A stretch of 64,000 bases of DNA from Ignavibacteriota bacterium (GTDB lineage Bacteria > Bacteroidota > Ignavibacteria > Ignavibacteriales > Melioribacteraceae), in NCBI GenBank assembly GCA_016708125.1, contig JADJGF010000001.1, positions 642,001-706,000 on the forward strand, in the 5' to 3' direction. The notes beneath the pieces were generated by a model, which worked only from the letters and a program-made list of their open reading frames with translations, was not told the DNA's origin and searched no databases. Position numbers and translations under genes: made by a program. Positions 44,812 to 54,339 of this stretch are shown here, piece by piece; the stretch's first letter is position 1, and the number at the start of each line of letters is the position of its first letter.

Positions 44812-47538
44812 TTATTTAATTACTGCAAATCTTTCTTTGAACTCAGTTAATTTTGTTTTCACAACGTACATATAAATTCCCGCTGCAATTTCTCTGCCTC
44901 CTTCGGATCTTAAATCCCAAACTTCTGTTCCATTTGGTGCATTATGATTTATGGTTTTAACCAAATCTGCATCAACTGTGAAAATATAAATTGTACATTC
45001 TTGAGGAAGATTTATAAATTGAATTTGTCGTAATGGTTCTTTTCTAAGTTCACCATATTCAATTTCATAAAGTGATGAAGCGACGTAAGGATTTGGAACA
45101 ACTCGAATTTTTGAAATATTTTCTTCAATAATTTTTGTGTTAACTTCCGAACCTTTAACTTTAAACGAAAATGAATCTCTAATATTCGGAAGAATTGGCT
45201 TTATAATCTCAACAGAAAATTTATTATTATTTGATGGTAGTCCATCAAAAGTTATTGTTCCGGTAATTCCTTCAAAATAAAATTCTTCCTCATTAAAAAG
45301 TGTATCCGAAATAATTTTCGTATCACTGACAGAAATCAGAATGAAATTTTCTCCGGATTTTGTACCGCTTCCATCGATTGAGATTACATAAATTTTATCT
45401 AAAACAGAATCCGGATATTCAACAGTAAAAGTTATTTCAATGTTATCATCACCGCCAATTCTTGAAATACTTTTAATTGAATTTGGAGGATTCAATTTTA
45501 GTGAAACTCCATCGGGAGTTGTTTGTGTTTGATTTAAATTATGAGGACGATTATTTATTAATTTATCAACATTATTTCTTGTAACATTCATTGCATAATT
45601 TATTGTAATTACATCGCCATCTTCCGGTAAATATTTAGATTCGGTTGTTGAATTATCTCGCATACTAATTCTTAAACCATCTCCGGAAATATTTAATACT
45701 CTTCCGCCAGCCGGGTAATTATAGCCGGTTCTTATATCTTCGTTTAAAGTAACATTTCTTAAATCGAAAGTATTTGAAGAAGTAAATGTGATGGAATATT
45801 TATAAGGCTTTGTATCAATAGAATCGGTAATTTCAATTGATACTTCAGTTGTAAGATCACCCTTTTCAATTCGCGGAATGAAATTAAATGTGGTTTTATA
45901 TTCATTATTTTTCAGTTCATCATTATCAATCACATAAGCACTTAACTCATAATTTGTATTGCCCGTATTAAGATTTGAAATATTATTGATTTCAACCATT
46001 TCTCTACCTAACGCTTCAGAACGCGGAGTTACCGAAACCGTATTAATTGCATCAAGTGTGTTACCTATTGGGCTTTCAAGACTTTCTATCACATCATTTC
46101 CTTGGTCGTACGCAGTAATAGAATACCAATATTCAAAACCATTTACTATTGTTGAATCAATGTAGCTATATTGCAATCCGGTATTTTTACCAATTGAATT
46201 TATTTGATCAAAATCTGCAATCAGTTTCCAATTAATTCCTTTATCGTTACTTCTATATAATTTGTAGCCTTCAAAATCATAACCGGAAAATTCATCAAAG
46301 CTCAATTCACTTTCATCATTCCAATATAAAGTTGTTTTAAAATCTCCTTCAGAAGCATAAAGTTTTGGGCGTGTTGGTGGTTTGGGTAAATTAAAATTTA
46401 CTTCAACGGCATTTTTGGCAACATCCGTATATTTAATTAATTCTTCATAATCATCGCCGGCTACAAAAGCTGTATAAAAAACAAGTGTATCATTTACATC
46501 TAAATTATATGGACCGGAAGATAAATATCCCACTAAATCTAATCCAGAAACTGGAATTGTAGATGGATCATCATAATGTAAATTTGAATTGCTGCTAAGA
46601 TGAAAATATTTGTTTCCCAAAGATGAATTATATAAACTTTCACTTGAAGATAAAATTCCATATTGCACTGTATCAATATCCAAATCATCATCATACAAAC
46701 TATAATGCATATCTGTTATTCCTAATTCAACTCCATTTACTTCGGGAGTTTTAAGAAGTGTTATACCAAAGAAACCGGTTTTCCCATCAGCCCATTCTGT
46801 TGTTGCTCCATCATCATAAAAATAAAGTAGATTTTTATCTTTAATAAAATCAAGTTTATCATCTTTATATTCTGCAATTCCACCGCTTGCATCACCAATA
46901 TCAATATCATTATAAAGTCCGAAATAAAGATTTTCAAGTTTCTTGTTACTTGTGTTGGTCAATTCATATTTAAAGAATAAAATATTTTTCGCAAACTTGG
47001 TTCCAAAAGCATAACCGGTTTGCGCCATTTGAATTCCAATAATTCCAACCGTATTGTTGCTATCGTTAAAAACACAATAACTGTCTTGATCCGAAAGAAT
47101 AATATTTTCACCATTTGAATTTTTTACGGGCCAACCTAGGTTTTGATTCCACGAATTCGGATCATCGCTAAATGCAACTCTTGCCGTATCACTATTATGA
47201 TATCCATTAGCAGCTTCCCACTCTTCATCATCGGTATATCTTGCTTGAACAACATTTCCGGGAATTCCTACAAATTGATTTACTCTATAGATATAATGTT
47301 TTGCACTATTGATTGGAAATTCTCCGGATGGACCTTGAGTAATACTTCTTGGATAAAGTTTTCCTCTATTCTCAAAAAATAAACCAATGTTGCTTGCATT
47401 ATGAATACCGGCAGCTCTATCTTCAATCCGAGATGTTTTCTGAATTAACTCAACATTATTTAACTTTTCGTTTTTATCTTGAGAAATAATCATTGTTGTT
47501 AAACACAGAAAGTAAAAAATGAATTGCGTTTTTCTCAT
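44812..47538 (-). CDS. Large FN3-containing protein with C-terminal sorting domain
   Basis: 908 residues with a signal peptide (about 19). No enzyme motif was found. The N-terminal part (about 70-390) has repeated strand-rich segments (NILFFKYELTNTSNKKLENLYFGLYNDIDIGD; VFYTAFVAGDDYEEL). A fibronectin type III-like module sits near residues 400-500 (FEGYKLYRSNDKGINWKLI, FEYWYSITAYDQGND). The end has a T9SS/FlgD-like domain (VRVVPNPYVASSLYE near 820, then GREIAAGIYMYVVKTKLTEFKERFAVIK). It lies directly after the TonB-receptor gene (23 bases) and before PorV-like (17 bases). It resembles a surface binding partner of the receptor, in the place SusD-type proteins hold in other systems; this role is inferred from position. 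Confidence 0.75.
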   Translation of the reverse strand: MRKTQFIFYFLCLTTMIISQDKNEKLNNVELIQKTSRIEDRAAGIHNASNIGLFFENRGKLYPRSITQGPSGEFPINSAKHYIYRVNQFVGIPGNVVQARYTDDEEWEAANGYHNSDTARVAFSDDPNSWNQNLGWPVKNSNGENIILSDQDSYCVFNDSNNTVGIIGIQMAQTGYAFGTKFAKNILFFKYELTNTSNKKLENLYFGLYNDIDIGDASGGIAEYKDDKLDFIKDKNLLYFYDDGATTEWADGKTGFFGITLLKTPEVNGVELGITDMHYSLYDDDLDIDTVQYGILSSSESLYNSSLGNKYFHLSSNSNLHYDDPSTIPVSGLDLVGYLSSGPYNLDVNDTLVFYTAFVAGDDYEELIKYTDVAKNAVEVNFNLPKPPTRPKLYASEGDFKTTLYWNDESELSFDEFSGYDFEGYKLYRSNDKGINWKLIADFDQINSIGKNTGLQYSYIDSTIVNGFEYWYSITAYDQGNDVIESLESPIGNTLDAINTVSVTPRSEALGREMVEINNISNLNTGNTNYELSAYVIDNDELKNNEYKTTFNFIPRIEKGDLTTEVSIEITDSIDTKPYKYSITFTSSNTFDLRNVTLNEDIRTGYNYPAGGRVLNISGDGLRISMRDNSTTESKYLPEDGDVITINYAMNVTRNNVDKLINNRPHNLNQTQTTPDGVSLKLNPPNSIKSISRIGGDDNIEITFTVEYPDSVLDKIYVISIDGSGTKSGENFILISVSDTKIISDTLFNEEEFYFEGITGTITFDGLPSNNNKFSVEIIKPILPNIRDSFSFKVKGSEVNTKIIEENISKIRVVPNPYVASSLYEIEYGELRKEPLRQIQFINLPQECTIYIFTVDADLVKTINHNAPNGTEVWDLRSEGGREIAAGIYMYVVKTKLTEFKERFAVIK

Positions 47539-47561
47539 GTAAATTTTTCCTATTGAAGATT

Positions 47562-50021
47562 TTAATTAAATCTAAAAGTAAATCCTAATCTCACTGATCT
47601 TGGCGGACCAAAATTCGATGGATCTTTCATATACTCAATTGAGTAGTCACCTTGAAGTGTAATTTCGGGATCGCCGGTATCTGAATAAACGTATAGAATA
47701 TTTCTATGGTCTGTTAAATTTAATATTTCTGCAAAAACTCTTAATGAAATGTCATCATAAATATTAAATTCTTTGCCGAACATTAAATCTAAATTATAAA
47801 CACCCGGTTGACGTAGAGAATTTTTTTCAACAAACCCAACGTCTCTTCCTCCCGGTGTATATGGAGCTCCGGAGCTAGCTTTGAAGATTAAACTAAAATC
47901 CATATTCTCAAAAATATTTGCACCAAATAAATTTAGACCTTCATCCTCCGGAATAATGTAAGTTAGGCTTGCATTGAAAACATGCGGTCTATCGAAATCT
48001 AAAAAGTATAGCTGAGTTGATTCTTCCGTTCCCGGATATTGTTCGGTTTCAGAAGATGCACTTCCTTTTGCAACTGAATATGTATAAGTCAATCCTCCGG
48101 AGAAATATTTATCCGGACGAATGTCTAATGTTAATTCAAAACCTTTTACGTTTGCATAATCTTCATTAACGTAAAGTGTATATCCGGTATATCTTCCATC
48201 AACAAATGGAAAATAATATCTCGTCCCAATCAATCCGGTTATATCTCTGTAATATGAAGTTAAATTTAGCGCAATTCTATCTGTGAATTGATGAGCAATC
48301 CCTACTTCGTATGAGATTGTTCTTTGTGCATCTAAATCTGGCTGACCAAAAAGTGGTTCACGTACATTTAAATCATATTGTTTGTTTTCAAATAAATATT
48401 GGAAATCCGGATTTTGGAAAAAATGTCCGTATGAAAAATGTAATTTTGTTTTATCGGAAATCGGATGAGCAATTCCAAACCTTGGAGAAAATTGTGAACG
48501 TGATTTTACTTTTACTACAGAATTAGGTTTTAATGCATCATCTCTAAACTCTGCATTGGCATTGATATAATCAAATCGTAAACCCAAATTTATAACTAAA
48601 TATGGAAGTTCAATTTTATCTTGAATATAAGCTGCGCCTTCAAACGGTTTGACATAATAATTATCTATGTAAGGAAAATTTCTTTTGGGATCATAAATTT
48701 CATACAATTTTACCCAATGTTTTTTAAATGCTAATCCTAATTTTACTTCATTAACTGAACCTATCTGCCAAACCGCATCAGTTTTAAAATCAGCAGTTGC
48801 TGTTCTAGCATCTACCAATTCCAATGGATTTGCCAAACTATAAAATTCAAAACCATCGCCATAATCTTCAAAATATTGGAAATCACTTGTGCCTAAATAT
48901 TCTGAAGTATCTTTTCCAACACCGGAATAATAACCTTGATTGAAATATGAAAATTTTACATCATAGAAAAAATTATTTGCAATAGTATGAGTTAGAGCCA
49001 ATGTACTTTGCCAGCTATCCGAATTTGTTACAAGATATTGATCCGGCACATATTTATAAGAATGACTGTAATTTTGATTTTTACCTAAACTTCCTCTATT
49101 TGTTAATGAAATTTTAATATTGGAAATTGCAGTTGTAGAAATTTTTGCAAAGAAGGATTTATTATCATCAAAACCGAACGGAAGATAACTTCCTCTTTTA
49201 TCAATTTCTCCCGTTATGAAAAAATTAAATTCCGGCGAAAATATTGGTCCGCTTAAACTTCCGTTAATTCTATTTTCATGTAAATCAGAATATCTTTCAA
49301 TTCCGAATTCACTTGTTCTAGCTTCTAATTTACCGGAATATTTATCTGCTCCATCACGTGTAACTATATTCACAACACCGCTTAAAGCATTTCCATATTC
49401 CGCATTGAATGTTCCGCTTAATAAACTCATTTCTTGAATTGCATCATTATTAATTTGAGTTGCAAGTCCGCCAAGCAAAGGATCAACAACCAAAGTTCCG
49501 TCAATCATATAAGCAACTTCGTTTGATCTTCCGCCTCTTATATGAAGGTTAGAACCGCTTCCAACAACGCCGGCTTGAAGAGAAAGCAATTCAGTAAATG
49601 TTTGAACCGGTAAAGATTCAATTTCCTCACGAGTTACAACTGAGATACTGCTTGTAACATCTTTCTGTATCAATGGAGTTTTTGCAGTAACAACAATGTC
49701 CTGCACTTGAATTGATTGAGGATTTAATTCAATATTAAGTTGTGTTGTTTGATCTACAACTATTGAAACATCTTTTATTATTGTTGTTTCGTAGCCGATG
49801 AAACTTATTTTAACATTATATTTTTTGGGGGGAATATTTAAAATTACGAATTCACCATCAATGTTTGTAGCTGCGCCAATATTCATTCCTTCAATTAAAA
49901 TATTTGCACCAATTAATGGTTCGCCTGTTTGAGCATCTTTTATTGATCCGGAAATTTTTCCGGTAACACCGCCAAAAAGAATAAATGGTAAAAGCAAAAG
50001 CAGAAAAAATAATTTTTTCAT
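47562..50021 (-). CDS. TonB-dependent outer-membrane receptor with carboxypeptidase-like domain
   Basis: 819 residues; signal peptide to about FGG (18). An N-terminal CarboxypepD_reg-like domain (20-105, TGKISGSIKDAQTGEPLIGANILIEGMNIGAATN) is followed by a plug (about 110-220: VVTAKTPLIQKDVTS, IRGGRSNEVAYMIDG) and a long barrel ending LGFTFRFN with a terminal Phe/Asn. The barrel has a regular aromatic pattern. Such receptors import peptides, oligosaccharides or metal chelates using TonB energy. It begins 4 bases inside the end of the RpiR-type regulator gene (ATGA overlap). The operon neighbours are peptidases, so peptide import is likely. Confidence 0.9.
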   Translation of the reverse strand: MKKLFFLLLLLPFILFGGVTGKISGSIKDAQTGEPLIGANILIEGMNIGAATNIDGEFVILNIPPKKYNVKISFIGYETTIIKDVSIVVDQTTQLNIELNPQSIQVQDIVVTAKTPLIQKDVTSSISVVTREEIESLPVQTFTELLSLQAGVVGSGSNLHIRGGRSNEVAYMIDGTLVVDPLLGGLATQINNDAIQEMSLLSGTFNAEYGNALSGVVNIVTRDGADKYSGKLEARTSEFGIERYSDLHENRINGSLSGPIFSPEFNFFITGEIDKRGSYLPFGFDDNKSFFAKISTTAISNIKISLTNRGSLGKNQNYSHSYKYVPDQYLVTNSDSWQSTLALTHTIANNFFYDVKFSYFNQGYYSGVGKDTSEYLGTSDFQYFEDYGDGFEFYSLANPLELVDARTATADFKTDAVWQIGSVNEVKLGLAFKKHWVKLYEIYDPKRNFPYIDNYYVKPFEGAAYIQDKIELPYLVINLGLRFDYINANAEFRDDALKPNSVVKVKSRSQFSPRFGIAHPISDKTKLHFSYGHFFQNPDFQYLFENKQYDLNVREPLFGQPDLDAQRTISYEVGIAHQFTDRIALNLTSYYRDITGLIGTRYYFPFVDGRYTGYTLYVNEDYANVKGFELTLDIRPDKYFSGGLTYTYSVAKGSASSETEQYPGTEESTQLYFLDFDRPHVFNASLTYIIPEDEGLNLFGANIFENMDFSLIFKASSGAPYTPGGRDVGFVEKNSLRQPGVYNLDLMFGKEFNIYDDISLRVFAEILNLTDHRNILYVYSDTGDPEITLQGDYSIEYMKDPSNFGPPRSVRLGFTFRFN

Positions 50022-50887
50022 TTTGAACTCTTAAAAATTGTTAGATTTTGTGAAACCATTATTGCTTCAGATTCTTTAAGAATTTTCTTTGCGCGCGATT
50101 TATCCTTAATAGCACACGCAGTTGCAATAGCATTAATCAAAACTGAAATTGCAGCAAATGAATTTGTGAATAACATATTTTCGCTGTTCACAATCAAACT
50201 TGATTTTGAAAAAAATGTAACCGGAGAAGCTGCTTCATTCGTAATTGAAATTACATCAATTTTTTTTTCATGAGCAAATTGTGCAACTTCAATTGTTTCC
50301 TTTGAGTATGGTGGAAAAGAAAATACAATAAGCAAATCTTTTGAGTCCATAAACAATATCTGCTCATGAAATAATGTATGAGTGTGTTTTAGAACTGATG
50401 AATTAACTCCAATTTGATTAAGCTGATATGCCAGTATCTCCGCCAACAAATATGAAATCCCTAATCCGGCAGTGTTTACAATTTTAGCATTTAAAATTCG
50501 TTCAATTGTATAATTAAAATTTTTTCGTTCAATTAAATTTAAAGTATCATTAATATTTTTTATATCCATACTTGCAACTTCAGTAAGTAAATCTTCCTCT
50601 ATTCGGTGTTTTTCAAATAGAGGAAAGATTTCTTTGTTTTGCAATTCTTTCTGAAGTGATAAAGCTATTTCATCTCTTAATTCACTAAAACCTTTAAACC
50701 CAATTCGTTGTGCAAATCTAACAATAGAAGCAACACTTGCATCTGTACTTTTAGATAAATCTTGAACATTTAGAAAAGGAATTTTATCAAAGTTATTAAT
50801 TACATAATCCGCAATGTTCTTATGATTCTTAGGTAATTCTTTATAACTATGCTGAATTTTTTCTTTTATTTGTTTGTATCGATCCAT
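50018..50887 (-). CDS. MurR/RpiR-family transcriptional regulator
   Basis: 289 residues: an N-terminal HTH of the RpiR type (1-75, with NHKNIADYVINNFDKIPFLNVQDLSKSTDASVASIVRFAQRIGFKGFSELRD) and a C-terminal SIS domain (about 120-250, KIVNTAGLGISYLLAEILAYQL, DLLIVFSFPPYSKETIEVAQFAHEKKIDVISITN). The SIS fold binds phosphosugars in characterised members (MurR binds MurNAc-6-phosphate). It is embedded in the peptide-degrading operon and overlaps the TonB receptor gene by 4 bases, so it is probably a local regulator. A candidate operator is at 55464-55486. The ligand cannot be predicted. Confidence 0.9.
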   Translation of the reverse strand: MDRYKQIKEKIQHSYKELPKNHKNIADYVINNFDKIPFLNVQDLSKSTDASVASIVRFAQRIGFKGFSELRDEIALSLQKELQNKEIFPLFEKHRIEEDLLTEVASMDIKNINDTLNLIERKNFNYTIERILNAKIVNTAGLGISYLLAEILAYQLNQIGVNSSVLKHTHTLFHEQILFMDSKDLLIVFSFPPYSKETIEVAQFAHEKKIDVISITNEAASPVTFFSKSSLIVNSENMLFTNSFAAISVLINAIATACAIKDKSRAKKILKESEAIMVSQNLTIFKSSK

Positions 50888-50906
50888 CTAAAACCACAAC
50901 AAATAT

Positions 50907-52031
50907 TTATTTTATCAATGACATTTTCTTAGTTAAAAATTGTTTATTTGTCTGCAAACTATAAACGTACATTCCAGATGAAAGCATACTTGCATCAAAA
51001 TTAACTGAATGATTTCCAGCATCTAAAGTTTGATTCAAAATTTGGGCAACTTCTTCACCAAGCATATTATAAATTTTTAGAGTAACTTCTGATTTCTCCG
51101 GCAATCCAAAAGAAATTGTTGTTGATGGATTAAATGGATTAGGATAATTTTGATTTAACGAATATGATGACGGAATATTTTTTATATCAGATTTTACATC
51201 GGTCAACATATCATATTTTTCTTGAGCTTGGGCCAAACTTGCCAACATTGCTTCTTCTGTTTCTCCATACGCAATTGCAAGATAAATAACTACCGAATCA
51301 CCGGAAGAAATAGTTCTTGAATTGTAAGCTGGAATTAAAACCGGAGCATCAACAATCGGATCAGTTGCATTAATTACGAATGGACTATCATAAGAATTAT
51401 AATTTAACCAATTGTTATAAGATGAATCAACTTGATAATCTTCATACCAAACAAAAGATTTTAAAGATTTAAAATCATTATTCAGCGATTTGAATCCAAC
51501 CGCTTCTGTTTTCTTTACTGTAAGAATTTTGGAATCGCTATCATACTTAACTGTATCTCCGCCGGCATATGTTCCTTCAACTTCTGTAATAATATCAAGC
51601 CCAACTATTGCATCAATTGCATTTGTCTCTCTACTAATGAGTGTGTATTTTGCTATTATATAGTTTTGATCTTGCCAGCAATAAACATTTTGTTTTTGAA
51701 ATATACTTGGGGGTAATCCGGAGTAATCATTATTGAAACTTCCATAAATTTCAAAATCGCCAAAAGTTGGATTTGTAAGTAATTGTGTATCTTCTTCAAT
51801 TTCAACATCATTATCATAATCGAAAACCGCATCTTCTCCAGTTCCAACTAAAGTTGTGACTCTATAAATTTGACGAATTGTATCCGGCATTGTATAAATT
51901 GCTATTCTGCCATATTCAGTTACATAAACATTTAATTTACCAATGTACAAATCAACTTGAGCATTTGTCTTTGGATTAAAGCTTATGATATTTAAAAGAA
52001 AAAAGGTAAATAAAAGTATCGCCTTTTTCAT
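50907..52031 (-). CDS. T9SS-exported protein of unknown function
   Basis: 374 residues; signal peptide (to about NAQ, 25). Residues 28-280 are a beta-rich domain with no recognised motif. It contains IAIYTMPDTIRQIYRVTTLVG and paired Asp/Glu clusters (GEDAVFDYDNDVEIEED, about 66-82) that could bind calcium. The last 80 residues are a T9SS type A sorting domain (LNQNYPNPFNPSTTISFGLP through KMSLIK). Strong Shine-Dalgarno (AAGAGGG). It sits between the YfcC permease and RpiR-type regulator genes of the ten-gene operon, so it is a surface protein of the same system, possibly a substrate-binding partner. Confidence 0.75.
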   Translation of the reverse strand: MKKAILLFTFFLLNIISFNPKTNAQVDLYIGKLNVYVTEYGRIAIYTMPDTIRQIYRVTTLVGTGEDAVFDYDNDVEIEEDTQLLTNPTFGDFEIYGSFNNDYSGLPPSIFQKQNVYCWQDQNYIIAKYTLISRETNAIDAIVGLDIITEVEGTYAGGDTVKYDSDSKILTVKKTEAVGFKSLNNDFKSLKSFVWYEDYQVDSSYNNWLNYNSYDSPFVINATDPIVDAPVLIPAYNSRTISSGDSVVIYLAIAYGETEEAMLASLAQAQEKYDMLTDVKSDIKNIPSSYSLNQNYPNPFNPSTTISFGLPEKSEVTLKIYNMLGEEVAQILNQTLDAGNHSVNFDASMLSSGMYVYSLQTNKQFLTKKMSLIK

Positions 52032-52073
52032 GTGACCCTCTTTTTATTGATTAGAAATAATTAATTAACAAAA

Positions 52074-53483
52074 TTATTGCCACCCAATTAAATTGGGCGG
52101 AATTAATAAAAGAAATCCCAATAACATTAAAATTATTTGAAGCGGTAAAACCCACTTTGCCCATTTCTCCCAAGGAACCTTTGCCATTGAGAGAGCGCCC
52201 ATAGTAACTGCAGAAGTTGGAATAATAATATTTGTATATTCACCAAATTGAAATGCAAGAATTGCAGTTTGTCTTGATACTCCGGCTAAATCAGCAAGCG
52301 TAGCCATAATCGGCATGGTTAAAGCTGCTTGTCCGCTTCCGGAATGTACAAAGAAATTTATAATTGCCTGAACAAAAAACATTTTCTGCGATGCAAAAAT
52401 TGGTGACGATGATTGAATATATGGCGACAATTCAAAAAGTACAGTATCAATAATTTGTCCGTCTCTTGAAATTACCAAAGTAGCTCTCGCCAATGCTACA
52501 ATTAGAGCTGTGCCAACCAAATCTTTTGCTCCTTCAACAAAACTTTTAATTATTGTATCTCCAGATAATCCTCCGATAATTCCAACAAAAATTCCCATAA
52601 TAAAAAACATTCCGGCAATTTCTTCAATATACCAGCCAAACTGAATTACTCCAATTACAAGCATTACAAGTGATAAAAGAAATGTTAACAAAACTAATTT
52701 ATGTTTTTTTGAAAATACAGAATTGCTATTATTTTGATTAAAATTTTCATTTTGCTTTCTTGCTAAATCTTCATTGTACATCGGACTAATCGAAGGATTT
52801 TTGGAAAGTCGTTTTACGTAATACAATAAAAAAAGTATTGCAACAGTTGTTGAAATTGCCCAGCTTATAACTCTGTAGCCAATTCCGGAAAACAATGGAA
52901 CATCTGCAATTCCTTGTGCAATACCAACATTAAACGGATTTAAGAATGCGCTTGCAAAACCAATGTGTGCACCAACAAGCGGAATTGCAACTCCAACTAT
53001 TGAATCATATCCCAATGCAATTGCAACCGGAACTAAAATTAGTACAAATGGAATTATTTCTTCATTCATTCCAAATGTTGCTCCGCCTAAAGAGAACATT
53101 AGCAAAAGTAAAGGAATAAAAAAAGTTCGCAATAATTGCGATTTATTGTGCGCCGCAACTAATTTATTTATAAACGAATTTATAGCATCGGTTTTGGCAA
53201 GAACATTAAAAGCTCCGCCAACAATTAGAATAAAACCAATAATTAAAGCAGCCTCAACAAATCCTTTTAATGGAGCAATAAATACAGCAAAAAATCCTTG
53301 AGGATTATTATCAATAAATTTAAAAGAATTTTGGACAACTACTTCACGTCCGTCCTTTACAATTCTTTCATATTGTCCGCCGGGAATTATCCAAGTAAGA
53401 ACTGCAATGAATACAAGAATGAGAAATATAAGAAGATAAGTATTCGGAACTTTAAATTTATATTTCTTTTTTACTACACTCAT
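52074..53483 (-). CDS. YfcC-family permease (DcuC/ArcD-like)
   Basis: 469 residues, about 11-12 membrane segments. Matches the YfcC/C4-dicarboxylate carrier-like family: N-terminal KVPNTYLLIFLILVFIAVLTWIIPGGQYER, then GGAFNVLAKTDAINSFINKL, MFSLGGATFGMNEEIIPFVLILVPVA, IGFASAFLNPFNVGIAQGIA, and the C-terminal FFVHSGSGQAALTMPIMATLADLAGVSRQTAILAFQFGEYTNIIIPTSAVTMGAL. Family members are thought to move basic amino acids or dicarboxylates/peptides. Its start overlaps the stop of the S51 gene by 4 bases, so it is translationally coupled. Probable role: uptake of the amino acids released by the peptidases. Confidence 0.88.
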   Translation of the reverse strand: MSVVKKKYKFKVPNTYLLIFLILVFIAVLTWIIPGGQYERIVKDGREVVVQNSFKFIDNNPQGFFAVFIAPLKGFVEAALIIGFILIVGGAFNVLAKTDAINSFINKLVAAHNKSQLLRTFFIPLLLLMFSLGGATFGMNEEIIPFVLILVPVAIALGYDSIVGVAIPLVGAHIGFASAFLNPFNVGIAQGIADVPLFSGIGYRVISWAISTTVAILFLLYYVKRLSKNPSISPMYNEDLARKQNENFNQNNSNSVFSKKHKLVLLTFLLSLVMLVIGVIQFGWYIEEIAGMFFIMGIFVGIIGGLSGDTIIKSFVEGAKDLVGTALIVALARATLVISRDGQIIDTVLFELSPYIQSSSPIFASQKMFFVQAIINFFVHSGSGQAALTMPIMATLADLAGVSRQTAILAFQFGEYTNIIIPTSAVTMGALSMAKVPWEKWAKWVLPLQIILMLLGFLLLIPPNLIGWQ

Positions 53484-54334
53484 TTTATAACTTTATTTGT
53501 ATTAAGGTCAAATTTATCCCCACTTATTAAAACGTGAAGTTTCATATTTGAAATGCCGAGATTTCCTTTTTTATCTTCACGGATATTTTCTGAATTTGTA
53601 GGATCATAAACTAAAACTTGGTTTTCTCCAAAAACTTCAAAAGTGCTATCCGGATTAACAATTATTGATGTCGATTCATCAATAGCAACGCCAGTTAAAG
53701 TTGGATGTTCAATTAATGATGCAATAGTTCTATTATGTCTTTTTCGTTTTAGAAAATGCTGATCAATTATTACTGTTTTTAGAAATCCAAACCCTCTAAT
53801 AGTTTCAACGTTTCCTTTTTCAATCGTAAGGAAAATTCCGGTTGTATCATTTCTAATTAATTCATTTCCGGTAATCATAACTTCGCTCATTATTGCAGCA
53901 CCGGCACTGGTTCCGCCGATAGTCCCGCCATTGTTATGAATTTCAAAAACTTTGTCTAAAAGTTTTGTCCCAAGCATATCTCTTGCTAAATCACTTTGAT
54001 CACCGCCTAAGAAAAATACAGAATTTGCCCAATCCATTTTTTTTAGATTTGCTTCGTCGTCAGCAGTCTCTTTTGTGAAAAGTAAATATTCAGCAGAAGC
54101 TCCAAGATCTTGTAATTCCTTTACTTGAATTTCACTATTTAAAACCGGTTCAGATCCGGCATTGGGAATTACAATAATTTTCGCGTCGCTTCCGCCGGCA
54201 AGCTCTACAAACTTTGCTATAATTTCATTAGTCTGCACACCGCCAATTATTACAAGATGACCTTTAGATTTCGAATAAATTTGATTTGTACTGATTAGTA
54301 CAATACTTAACAAAATGTAAAAAAGTTTTTTCAT
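53480..54334 (-). CDS. Cyanophycinase-like S51 peptidase, periplasmic form
   Basis: 284 residues; signal peptide to about 21. A complete S51 domain with the catalytic residues: Ser143 in GGTSAGAAIM, His193 in DQHFLKRKRHNR, and Glu220 in GVAIDESTSIIVN. Unlike the paralogue at 41754 it has no sorting domain and keeps the Glu, so it stays in the periplasm and looks fully active. The DQHFxxRxRxxR motif is typical of cyanophycinase. It lies between the M20 peptidase gene (5 bases) and the YfcC permease gene (4-base overlap). Substrate likely beta-aspartyl peptides, but S51 also includes alpha-aspartyl dipeptidases. Confidence 0.88.
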   Translation of the reverse strand: MKKLFYILLSIVLISTNQIYSKSKGHLVIIGGVQTNEIIAKFVELAGGSDAKIIVIPNAGSEPVLNSEIQVKELQDLGASAEYLLFTKETADDEANLKKMDWANSVFFLGGDQSDLARDMLGTKLLDKVFEIHNNGGTIGGTSAGAAIMSEVMITGNELIRNDTTGIFLTIEKGNVETIRGFGFLKTVIIDQHFLKRKRHNRTIASLIEHPTLTGVAIDESTSIIVNPDSTFEVFGENQVLVYDPTNSENIREDKKGNLGISNMKLHVLISGDKFDLNTNKVIK

Positions 54335-54339
54335 AGTAT

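Noticed and set aside
52963..53301. 112-codon plus-strand frame
   Set aside because: Antisense to the YfcC permease; its composition is what the reversed hydrophobic codons give.
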